This document shows, in pieces, positions 15,720 through 21,609 of a stretch of 21,609 bases of DNA. The translations under genes and the position numbers were made by a program. A model generated the notes under the pieces. The model was given only the letters and a program-made list of their open reading frames with translations. It did no database searches and was not told the DNA's origin. The stretch spans positions 1 through 21,609 of the forward strand of contig JAEUQE010000153.1 in the NCBI GenBank assembly GCA_016789785.1, read 5' to 3'. Positions within the stretch are counted from its first letter, which is position 1. Each line of letters begins with the position of its first letter. The stretch comes from Bryobacterales bacterium. GTDB lineage: Bacteria; Acidobacteriota; Terriglobia; Bryobacterales; Bryobacteraceae.

Positions 15720-15725
15720 CGCCCT

Positions 15726-16013
15726 CTGCCCAGACTTGCGATCGATGACAACAAGCGAATGAACCTCCGGGTACGGCCAGAGCAGAAGACGACGCTCATG
15801 CGGGCGGCGGCGCTGAAGAACACCGATTTGACGGATTTCGTGATTCAGACCGCCTTGCGCGAGGCTAAGACGGTCATTGAGGATGCGGAGCGCATTGTCT
15901 TGTCCGAGCGGGACAGCCTCCTGGTGCTGAACCTGCTCGAAAACCCGCCTGCTCCCAATGCCAAGCTGCGCAAAGCCATCGCGGCAATGCCTAAGCCAAA
16001 GCAGAAGCGGTGA
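15726..16013 (+). CDS. DUF1778 (TacA-like) ribbon-helix-helix antitoxin, probable CTG start
   Basis: This is the antitoxin of a type II pair: it binds its own promoter through a ribbon-helix-helix domain and neutralises the GNAT toxin through its C-terminal tail. From the CTG, 95 residues read LPRLAIDDNKRMNLRVRPEQ (strand for DNA contact), then LMRAAALKNTDLTDFVIQTA (two helices) and LSERDSLLVLNLLENPPAPN, the toxin-wrapping motif of the family. The Salmonella TacA protein, as I remember it, begins MPQIAIESNERLSLRV, which aligns residue for residue with this start and length. Upstream in-frame starts (ATG 15540, ATG 15687, GTG 15708) add non-family residues. ATG 15687 lies within the promoter, and GTG 15708 lacks a ribosome binding site. 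The stop overlaps the toxin start by 4 nt (GTGA). Confidence 0.85.
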   Translation: MPRLAIDDNKRMNLRVRPEQKTTLMRAAALKNTDLTDFVIQTALREAKTVIEDAERIVLSERDSLLVLNLLENPPAPNAKLRKAIAAMPKPKQKR

Positions 16014-16540
16014 TAACACTTCCTGCCTGGCACGAAGAACCGATTTCACGAATGCATGATCGCAAGGCGTTCGACTGTGGCGATGCTGCTCTGAATGATT
16101 TTCTACAGCGCTATGCCCGCCAAAGTCACGACCTCGGTGGCGCTAAAACCATCCTCGCGATCGACGATACCGATAACAAGACGATCCTCGGCTTCTACAG
16201 CCTGGCTCCGGGCGCTATCACCTATGCGGAGACCCCAGAGATGATGCGCCGTGGACTCGCTCAGCATGATGTGCCGGGTTTCCGACTGGCGCGTATTGCC
16301 ACGCATGTGCGATTGCAGGGGCAGGGGCTCGGCGGCCAACTCCTCGCCGCGACTGCCCGGCGATGCCTGCGCGCTTCTGCTGAAGTCGGCGGCGTTGTTC
16401 TCATCATTGATGCAAAGAACGCCCGCGCGGCCCAATGGTACGCCGGGTATGGCGCCGTAGCGTTGCGCAACAAGCCGCTCACGCTCGTGATGTCGCTCGC
16501 TACGTTCGGAACCGAGTTGAAAGCAGCCGGAAAGCTATAG
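16010..16540 (+). CDS. GNAT acetyltransferase toxin (TacT-like)
   Basis: This 176-residue GNAT-fold enzyme is the toxin partner of the DUF1778 antitoxin. By homology with TacT/AtaT/ItaT it would acetylate the amino group of charged aminoacyl-tRNA and block translation. Visible features are the N-terminal FDCGDAALNDFLQRYARQSH (21-40), the strand GFYSLAPGAI (61-70), the acetyl-CoA pyrophosphate loop RLQGQGLGGQLL (101-112), and WYAGYGA (143-149) with Tyr144 in the position of the general acid. All expected elements are intact, so the toxin should be active. The GTG start at 16010 overlaps the antitoxin stop by 4 nt, giving coupled translation that keeps toxin output tied to antitoxin. The target tRNA species cannot be read from sequence. 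Confidence 0.92.
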   Translation: MITLPAWHEEPISRMHDRKAFDCGDAALNDFLQRYARQSHDLGGAKTILAIDDTDNKTILGFYSLAPGAITYAETPEMMRRGLAQHDVPGFRLARIATHVRLQGQGLGGQLLAATARRCLRASAEVGGVVLIIDAKNARAAQWYAGYGAVALRNKPLTLVMSLATFGTELKAAGKL

Positions 16541-16546
16541 TGTTGG

Positions 16547-16561
16547 CTAACCTAACCTAAC
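16547..16561. repeat. Three tandem CTAAC pentamers
   Basis: CTAAC occurs three times head to tail in the 71-nt gap between the convergent toxin and deacylase genes. No terminator-like hairpin with a U tract was found in this gap. It is probably a chance microrepeat. Confidence 0.6.
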
Positions 16562-16611
16562 GCTTCTCAGCGCCACAGCGGACCTCAACGACGACAAGTA
16601 TCAGTGAAGCT

Positions 16612-17511
16612 TCAGCGATACGCTGCCGCAGCCATACGATACGTCGATGCGTGTGCTTCCGCGGTGCGCTCGATCGGTTTCGAGTAGCCGCCGCCCAGAA
16701 CAAGCAACAACGGTGCTCCGTAGGAATGGCATGTCTCAAACACCAGACGGTCGCGGCGCGCGAGTCCCTCCGGAGTGAGAGAGAGCCGGCCCAAGGTATC
16801 CGTCGCCAGGGCATCCACGCCGGATTGAAACACCAGGAAATCCGCGCCGAAGTGGATCACCTGTGGAAGCACCTCGGCGAGTCGCTCCAGATACTCGTCG
16901 TCCCCGGTGCCATCGGCGAGATCGATGTCGATTTTGCTTTCCTGTTTGCGGAACGGAAAGTTGTTGCGGCCATGCATGGACAGCGTCATCACATCGGGAT
17001 CGTCGCGAAAGATCTGTGCCGTGCCATCGCCCTGATGCACATCCAGATCAATCACCGCGGCCCGTCGAATCAACGCACGCGAACGCAGCCACTCAATCAC
17101 GATCGCAATGTCGTTGAACACGCAAAAGCCTGAGCCTTCGCCGCGAAACGCATGGTGCGTTCCTCCGGCGAGATTGCCGCCCCATCCATGACGCATCGCA
17201 TCGTCTGCCGCGGCAAGCGATCCGCCGACACTTGCCAGTGTGCGTTGCACCAACCCCTCCGACCATGGGAATCCAATGCGCCGGATCACTTGACGGTCGA
17301 GAGTGCCGTTCATGAAGCGGTCGACATACTCCGCATCATGCGCGAGCTTGATGACGTCAGGCTCGGCGAACGCGGCCTGTTCGAAGCGGAATGTTCCGTC
17401 TTCGGCGAGCAGATCACGCACCATGGCGTACTTCCGCATCGGAAACCTGTGGCCTTCCGGCAGAGGAATCGCGTAGTGGTCGCAGTAGTAGAGTACGGGT
17501 GCGCGGTGCAA
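16612..17511 (-). CDS. Class IV (HDAC11-like) histone deacetylase-family zinc amidohydrolase
   Basis: This 299-residue arginase/deacetylase-fold enzyme hydrolyses an acyl-amide bond with one zinc ion. The active-site set is complete: the His119-His120 pair in GGTHHAF, zinc ligands Asp157 and His159 in DLDVHQGDGT and Asp233 in SGVDALA, and catalytic Tyr276 in GGGYSKP. Motifs GFCVFNDIAI and LSLTPEGLARRDRLVF place it near class IV/HDAC11 rather than AcuC or acetylpolyamine enzymes; this is a motif-based judgement. HDAC11 prefers long fatty-acyl lysine, so deacylation of protein or small amides is possible here. The start is a TTG at 17511, 4 nt after the upstream DUF1080 stop, with no Shine-Dalgarno sequence. 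The beginning VLYYCDHYAIPLPEGHRFP is the expected family N-terminus, so coupled translation is likely. It is the last gene of the four-gene operon. Confidence 0.9.
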   Translation of the reverse strand: MHRAPVLYYCDHYAIPLPEGHRFPMRKYAMVRDLLAEDGTFRFEQAAFAEPDVIKLAHDAEYVDRFMNGTLDRQVIRRIGFPWSEGLVQRTLASVGGSLAAADDAMRHGWGGNLAGGTHHAFRGEGSGFCVFNDIAIVIEWLRSRALIRRAAVIDLDVHQGDGTAQIFRDDPDVMTLSMHGRNNFPFRKQESKIDIDLADGTGDDEYLERLAEVLPQVIHFGADFLVFQSGVDALATDTLGRLSLTPEGLARRDRLVFETCHSYGAPLLLVLGGGYSKPIERTAEAHASTYRMAAAAYR

Positions 17512-17515
17512 TCGG

Positions 17516-18163
17516 TCAGCGCTTGGTCAGATCGCGGATCCAGATATCCTTGAACCACATGTTGCCCCGGCCACCGGAATGCAACTGCAGCGCGATGCCG
17601 CCATCAAACGATTTCGGCTGCGGATCGGTGAAGTCGATCATCTGGACGCCGTTCAAGCGCGCGACATAGCGGTTGCCTTCCACCTTCAGCAGATACTCAT
17701 TCCATTCGTTGTGGCGCACCACCAATTCGTTCTCAGGAGAGGGCCACACGATCCACTGGCGTCCATCACCATAAATGCCACCGGTGTGCTTGCCGATGGA
17801 GCAGTCGACTTCGAACTGTAGACCCTGCGAGACATGCGGAGTGCCGGGCTTGAAATCGACGTGGAAGAAGACGCCGCTGTTGCCGTCGCCTTCGCACTTG
17901 AAGCGCAGGAACATGTGGAAGTCCTTGTACTTCTTGTCGGTCATCAGGTAGCCGTATTCCTTGGAGATGGCAGCGCCGTTAATTGCGCCGCCATTCACGG
18001 TCCATTTCTCCTTGCCGATCTCCACCCATCCGGTGAGATCTTTGCCATTGAACAACTGAATCCAATCCTCCCCGGGGAGCACGGGGCGGGGCGGGCGATT
18101 CTGCGCAAACAGCGCGGAAGCCATCAGAAGAAGGACAGCGTAACGACGGATCATGAGGAACAT
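17516..18163 (-). CDS. DUF1080 / 3-keto-disaccharide hydrolase domain protein, secreted
   Basis: This is a 215-residue exported protein consisting of a signal peptide (MFLMIRRYAVLLLMASALFAQ) and a single PF06439 domain of concanavalin/LamG-like fold. Family hallmarks are WIQLFNGKDLTGW (about 43-55), GDGNSGVFFHV, GLQFEVDC, the WNEYLLKVEGNRYVARLNG segment and the closing GGIALQLHSGGRGNMWFKDIWI. Family members hydrolyse 3-keto-glycosides produced by sugar oxidoreductases, or bind sugars; no oxidoreductase is encoded in this window. The start is ATG 18163, with GGAG 4 nt upstream; ATG 18154 and 18166 are alternatives that keep the signal peptide. It begins 13 nt after the EamA stop and ends 4 nt before the deacylase start. 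Confidence 0.88.
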   Translation of the reverse strand: MFLMIRRYAVLLLMASALFAQNRPPRPVLPGEDWIQLFNGKDLTGWVEIGKEKWTVNGGAINGAAISKEYGYLMTDKKYKDFHMFLRFKCEGDGNSGVFFHVDFKPGTPHVSQGLQFEVDCSIGKHTGGIYGDGRQWIVWPSPENELVVRHNEWNEYLLKVEGNRYVARLNGVQMIDFTDPQPKSFDGGIALQLHSGGRGNMWFKDIWIRDLTKR

Positions 18164-18176
18164 CATACTCCGGTGA

Positions 18177-19064
18177 CTAGCCGCGATGCCCATAGCGCTT
18201 CACGATACCGACGCCGGCGAAGATGATGCCCATGGCAAGGAACTCGCGTTTGCCGAACGGCTCGCGATAAGCGACCCAGCCGAGGATCGCGGCCACCACG
18301 GGGTTGATGTAGTTGTAGAGCGACACAATCGCGATGGGGAGGCCGCGCAACGCCACGATATAGGAGGTGTAGCCGACAATGGAGCCGAAGGAAGCCAGGT
18401 AGATCACCGCGCCGATGCCCTTGACGTCCCACACGGCGGGCTTCGTTTCGAGCAAGGCGAATGGCGCGAAGGCGATGCCTGCCGCGAGTTGATGAATGGC
18501 GGCACTGGCGAAGGGATGGGCCTTGGCATGTAGCCGGCGCTGCCAAAGCGAGCCTCCGTTCCATGCCAGGCTGCCCACTTGCAGGATGAGGAATCCCTTT
18601 ACCACGTCGCCCGAGAGTCCCTGTTTCCAGACGTCAGGGCCCACCAGCACACCGGCGCCGCAAATCGCCACCGAGAGCCCGGCGATGGTGCCTCGCGTGA
18701 TCTTCTCGCCGTCCGGCAACAGCGACTCCATGGTGACCAGCATCACCGGAGAGAGTGTGACAATCAGCGCCGCAAGGCTCGAGGGGATCAGTTCCTCGGC
18801 ATAGGTCAGGCATGTGTTGCCACCGCCCAGCACGATCAGGCCAAGCAGGGCGTTGACCCAGAGATCGCGCCCGCGAGGGATCGGGATTTTCGCGATGAGC
18901 AGCGCGATCATCAGGACCGTTCCCGATAGCAGAAAACGGGAGGCGACAAGCACAAGTGGAGGAAGCGACTCAAGCCCGACACGAATGCCGAGATAGGTGG
19001 TGCCCCAAAAAATGCTGACGGAAGCGAACGCGAGATACGCGCCGAACAGTGGATGGCTGCGCAA
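18177..19064 (-). CDS. EamA family (drug/metabolite) transporter
   Basis: This is a 295-residue inner-membrane protein with ten predicted helices in two EamA repeats, the drug/metabolite transporter layout of RhaT and YedA. The first repeat begins VSIFWGTTYLGIRVGLESLP with RFLLSG, and ends SSLAALIVTLSPVMLVTMESLL. The second repeat ends GLPIAIVSLYNYINPVVAAI then GWVAYREPFGKREFLAMGII. Such carriers export or import small metabolites, amino acids or sugars; the substrate is not readable. The likely start is TTG 19064, the furthest upstream option that includes the whole first helix. No better start lies before it, and the spacing to a purine-rich GAAGG is abnormally short, so the exact start is uncertain. 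It lies 14 nt after the ceramidase-like gene and 13 nt before the DUF1080 gene, so it belongs to the same operon. Confidence 0.9.
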   Translation of the reverse strand: MRSHPLFGAYLAFASVSIFWGTTYLGIRVGLESLPPLVLVASRFLLSGTVLMIALLIAKIPIPRGRDLWVNALLGLIVLGGGNTCLTYAEELIPSSLAALIVTLSPVMLVTMESLLPDGEKITRGTIAGLSVAICGAGVLVGPDVWKQGLSGDVVKGFLILQVGSLAWNGGSLWQRRLHAKAHPFASAAIHQLAAGIAFAPFALLETKPAVWDVKGIGAVIYLASFGSIVGYTSYIVALRGLPIAIVSLYNYINPVVAAILGWVAYREPFGKREFLAMGIIFAGVGIVKRYGHRG

Positions 19065-19078
19065 CCTTCAGGATAGCG

Positions 19079-20506
19079 TCAACGCGCGGCGCCCGTTCCC
19101 CGCTCCGCGCGGCTTCCCGCAATCTCTTCCAGAAGCGAGAGGATGGTGCGCGTAATCTTCACCGACGCTTCAGGCTCCAGGTTGTTCGTGCCGAGCCACG
19201 TTTCATAGCCGCCCAGCGCGTAGTGGCGCGGCGTTGGAAGATAGCCGTAGTGACCGTTGGCAAGTTCGATGGTGAACGTGGGACGGAGCGGGCTGAGTTC
19301 CTTGATGGTGAGTCCGATCTCCGTGAACACTTCGCAGGGAATCGCTGTGATGCCCAGGGGGCCGATACGCAGCGCCTGCAGCTTCAAGTCAGCGAACTCA
19401 GGGCCTTCCTGCAACGCGATGGCGCGCTCGGCATAGGGCTTCGCGCGCAGAGGCAGCTTGGATTCATCGGGTTCGGCAAGCGCCGCCCTGGCGAACTTCA
19501 GTTGCTCCGCGGTGGGCTTGCGGAACCGCAGCTTCAGCACCTGCTCGCTCATGCGAACGGGCAGGTTTTCCTGATACTGAATCTCGCCCGACATCCGGGC
19601 GGCATGCGTTGCCAGCTTGCCCGCAACGGCGCGAATCCGTTCGAAGGGCTCGGCGCGCGGACGTGGATGAATGAAGTCGATGTTGTTCACGTCGCCGCTG
19701 GTGCCATTGGTGAGCATCGCGACGAATGCCGGATCCGAGGGCGCAAGCTTCTCGGCAACTTGCTTGGAGAACTCGCCGAAGTAGTCCGCCGATACCTGAT
19801 TGCCGGGGATGCCGCCGACATAGTGCAGCGAGTAGTTCGCCAGCATCGCGAGGGGCTTGCCCGATGCCGTCTGAATCGACACGACAAAGAACTGCGGATC
19901 GGTGGTTCCCGACGGATGAAGCAATTCGGGCGCACCACCGCGCGGATTCATTTTGACGCGATCGGTGCGTTCGCCGTAGGGGTTCGGCTCGATGGAACCT
20001 TCCTTCATGAACCAGCGCCGGTTGTGCAACTCTTCCGGCACGGGAAGGATCGCCCAGCCCATGCGCGCATCCCGCAGGCTCTGATTCGCCCGCGCGATCG
20101 CATCGGCGGTTTGCTCCACCAGACGATTGACGTAGCGGATCTCGAGTTCGTTGTTGGCCTGGGCACGGGAAGGTGGCGCGGAATGCGTGTGCGTTGCGGA
20201 GATCAGAATGCGGCCCGCGGGAATGCCCGTGCGCTTCGATGCGAGTTCCTTGGCGCGATCCATCTCTTCGCGCTTCACATAGCAGCTATCAATGAGCGCG
20301 ATGGCGATGCGCACGCCGCCATCTTCGACCACAATCGCCCGGGCGTGGAGTGGATCGTGCGCGGATCTTGCCAGTGTGAGACCGAAGTTGCCGATCAGCC
20401 GGACGGGCCATTCCTGAGGTGTGATGTCGGCCGCGGCCGCACCCGCGCGAAGCCGGGCGTGTGCGGGAAGGCATGCGAGCAGCAAGGCAAAGGTGGCGAG
20501 CTTCAT
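19079..20506 (-). CDS. Neutral/alkaline ceramidase N-terminal domain protein, secreted
   Basis: This is a 475-residue exported protein related to the N-terminal catalytic domain of neutral ceramidase (PF04734). The start at ATG 20506 (MKLATFALLLACLPAHA) gives a signal peptide; the longer frame to 20641 adds a leader without export features. Metal-site motifs visible are ILISATHTHSAPP (His106, His108), MLANYSLHYVGG and MLTNGTSGDVNN. Neutral ceramidases cut the amide of ceramide in a zinc site. Bacterial family members of about 450-500 residues lack the C-terminal domain and are poorly characterised, so the true substrate may be another lipid amide or amino-linked compound. It is first in the operon that also carries a transporter, a DUF1080 protein and a class IV deacylase. 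No Shine-Dalgarno sequence precedes the ATG. A divergent intergenic region of 161 nt with a 15-nt inverted repeat lies upstream. Confidence 0.85.
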   Translation of the reverse strand: MKLATFALLLACLPAHARLRAGAAAADITPQEWPVRLIGNFGLTLARSAHDPLHARAIVVEDGGVRIAIALIDSCYVKREEMDRAKELASKRTGIPAGRILISATHTHSAPPSRAQANNELEIRYVNRLVEQTADAIARANQSLRDARMGWAILPVPEELHNRRWFMKEGSIEPNPYGERTDRVKMNPRGGAPELLHPSGTTDPQFFVVSIQTASGKPLAMLANYSLHYVGGIPGNQVSADYFGEFSKQVAEKLAPSDPAFVAMLTNGTSGDVNNIDFIHPRPRAEPFERIRAVAGKLATHAARMSGEIQYQENLPVRMSEQVLKLRFRKPTAEQLKFARAALAEPDESKLPLRAKPYAERAIALQEGPEFADLKLQALRIGPLGITAIPCEVFTEIGLTIKELSPLRPTFTIELANGHYGYLPTPRHYALGGYETWLGTNNLEPEASVKITRTILSLLEEIAGSRAERGTGAAR

Positions 20507-20536
20507 AGGTTTTTCGAGTCTATCGCAACTTCCCCC

Positions 20537-20551
20537 GCGGAACGTTTCCGC
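20537..20551. promoter_or_regulatory. 15-nt inverted repeat in divergent promoter region
   Basis: GCGGAA-CGT-TTCCGC has perfect 6-bp arms. It lies 31 nt before the ceramidase-like start and 116 nt before the PEP-CTERM protein start on the other strand. Size and place fit an operator for a dimeric regulator, though no regulator is encoded next to it. Chance is possible in GC-rich DNA. Confidence 0.4.
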
Positions 20552-20667
20552 CGGGTGCCGCAATCCGTTCCAGGCAGGCGCTACACTGTGAAGACTTGCT
20601 CCGGCGCGCGGAGGTTTGGAACGCGCCGCTTGTTCAATCATCTTTGTGCGAATTCGGGACGTCTGTC

Positions 20668-21339
20668 ATGACCTGGTTTCGATCGATCCTGTGCGGCTTG
20701 ATCCCCGCCACTCTGGCGCTTTGCGCGCCGATTACACCTGTCAGTTACACCATGCTGAATGGTCAGGGTGTCGCAAACGGCGGCATACTGAACTATTGGG
20801 ACGAAAGTTATTCCGGGAGTGGAAGCACCACCACGGATGGGGCCCTGCTGTCGGGAGGACTCGGCCAGCTCACGGATGGGTTTATCGGATGCTCGAATGA
20901 CTGGACGGTGGACTGCGGCGACGGCGCGGCCTTTCGTTGGGTCGCTTGGAACACAATCGATCCCGTCATCGTTTTCGACTTCGGAAGTCTCCAGCAGTTT
21001 CAAAGGATTTCCGTTCACACGAACAACGTAGGCGTAGGCGGCGTGAGCATGTGGGATACCGCCTTGTTCCAATTCAGCAATGACGGAGTGAACTTCAGCC
21101 CCGGCGTACTTCGCACCACATCGGCTGCGGAGAAGGCTGATCCCAACGCACGTTATCTCGACACCAACCTTGCCGAGTCCGGGCGCTATGTCCGCATCTC
21201 CTTCGCGGACGGTCCCACCAACATCTGGGTGCTTCTCAGCGAGATTCAGTTTGACGGTGTGGCAGACGTTCCCGAGCCGGGTACGGCACTGCTGGCCGCC
21301 GCGGGATTGCTGGTGCTGATGCTGCGACGCCGGGGTTGA
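20668..21339 (+). CDS. PEP-CTERM sorting-domain protein with F5/8 type C-like domain
   Basis: This 223-residue exported protein has a signal peptide (FRSILCGLIPATLALCAP) and a discoidin/F5-8C-like beta-sandwich (about 85-197) shown by PVIVFDFGSLQQFQRISVHT, FQFSNDGVNFSP and SGRYVRISF. It ends with a textbook PEP-CTERM tail: VPEPG (201-205), a hydrophobic helix and terminal RRRG. Exosortase cleaves at this motif and passes the protein to the envelope or biofilm matrix; no exosortase gene lies in the window. The discoidin-like domain suggests carbohydrate or surface binding. Cys75 and Cys83 could pair. The start is ATG 20668; the longer frame from ATG 20596 adds residues that break the signal peptide. 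It stands alone, divergent from the ceramidase-like operon. Confidence 0.88.
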   Translation: MTWFRSILCGLIPATLALCAPITPVSYTMLNGQGVANGGILNYWDESYSGSGSTTTDGALLSGGLGQLTDGFIGCSNDWTVDCGDGAAFRWVAWNTIDPVIVFDFGSLQQFQRISVHTNNVGVGGVSMWDTALFQFSNDGVNFSPGVLRTTSAAEKADPNARYLDTNLAESGRYVRISFADGPTNIWVLLSEIQFDGVADVPEPGTALLAAAGLLVLMLRRRG

Positions 21340-21406
21340 GCCCAACGCTGCTTACTCTTGCATCTCGCCGCTACGCCCCTACGGTGGTGCTAGTCTCCTG
21401 TCCGGT
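21340..21406. other. Gap between PEP-CTERM gene and transposase remnant
   Basis: These 67 nt should contain the right end of the insertion sequence. The segment CTACGCCCCTACGGTGG is a possible part of the terminal repeat, but the partner end is outside the window and the boundary cannot be fixed. Confidence 0.3.
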
Positions 21407-21609
21407 CTAACGCTTTACAATAGCTTCCCGGCAACGGCGGATCTTGTCGAGGATGACGTCGGCGGTAGCTTTCCAGACAAAGGGCTGGGGTAGTTGGCCA
21501 ACCATTGATAAATCGCTCGCTCCAGTTCGTCAACGCAATGGAAGGTTCCGCGACGGATCATTCGGTCGGTGAGGAGCCCGAACAGGCGTTCGACCTGGTT
21601 GAGCCAGGA
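21407..21609 (-). pseudogene. IS630-family transposase 3' end, frameshifted, cut by window edge
   Basis: Reading leftward from the right edge, the minus strand encodes SWLNQVERLFGLLTDRMIRR then GTFHCVDELERAIYQWLAN, the C-terminal catalytic region of an IS630-family DDE transposase; the Glu in NQVER is the third DDE residue. At a CCCC run near 21492-21496 the frame breaks. In the neighbouring frame it continues as QPFVWKATADVILDKIRRCR and EAIVKR to a TAG at 21407-21409. Without the shift the first frame ends at TAA 21415-21417. Compared with the usual spacing between the two segments, a few residues seem to be missing, so a small deletion rather than programmed frameshifting is likely. The rest of the element lies beyond the window. 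No terminal inverted repeat could be paired from this side. Confidence 0.8.

Noticed and set aside
15540..15725. N-terminal extension of the antitoxin from ATG 15540
   Set aside because: Residues do not resemble any DUF1778 protein, and the stretch contains the TTGACA promoter and ribosome binding site of the operon.
19049..20671. 540-codon plus-strand open frame opposite the ceramidase-like gene
   Set aside because: Arg/Gly/His-rich antisense artefact of GC-rich codon usage; the minus strand has a signal peptide and metal-site motifs.

Overview
The window is about 21.6 kb of high-GC, gene-dense bacterial DNA. Two large S9 peptidases, a PEP-CTERM protein, a 3-keto-disaccharide hydrolase (DUF1080) protein, a ceramidase-like protein, Tat-exported enzymes and a membrane-protein/winged-helix pair together suggest an Acidobacteriota chromosome, most likely a Bryobacterales/Solibacter-like soil organism. 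This assignment rests on gene content only. No rRNA, tRNA, CRISPR array or phage module was seen.

Layout. The left edge holds the 3' part of a glutamyl-endopeptidase-type S9 peptidase (+). It converges with, and overlaps by 53 nt, a minus-strand run: isoprenyl transferase (9703-8999), secreted S9 peptidase (8946-5995), hybrid histidine kinase (5954-3456) and amino-acid permease (3399-1915). Upstream lies a small-membrane-protein/winged-helix-regulator operon (10787-9833). Next, on the plus strand, come remnants of a DUF6883-DUF4926 pair broken by single-nucleotide indels (about 10943-11527). These are followed by a secreted protein of unknown function (11560-12888), a small CxxC protein, a Tat-exported molybdopterin oxidoreductase and a Tat-exported glycosidase-like TIM-barrel protein. 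A type II toxin-antitoxin pair (DUF1778 antitoxin and GNAT toxin, TacAT-like) lies at 15726-16540. A four-gene minus-strand operon (20506-16612) encodes a ceramidase-like protein, an EamA transporter, a DUF1080 protein and a class IV (HDAC11-like) deacylase. The right edge has a divergent PEP-CTERM protein and the frameshifted 3' end of an IS630-family transposase.

Functional themes. Most products act in or outside the envelope: peptidases with a matching amino-acid permease, sugar and lipid-amide hydrolases with an exporter or permease, and an envelope-exported redox enzyme. The clearest non-coding signal is a repeated start-site architecture. Five genes lack a Shine-Dalgarno sequence but carry a TANNNT -10 hexamer 6-7 nt before the start codon, which would give leaderless mRNAs. 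Other points of interest are a probable CTG start for the antitoxin, a divergent isoprenyl transferase, and the mutated DUF6883-DUF4926 cassette.
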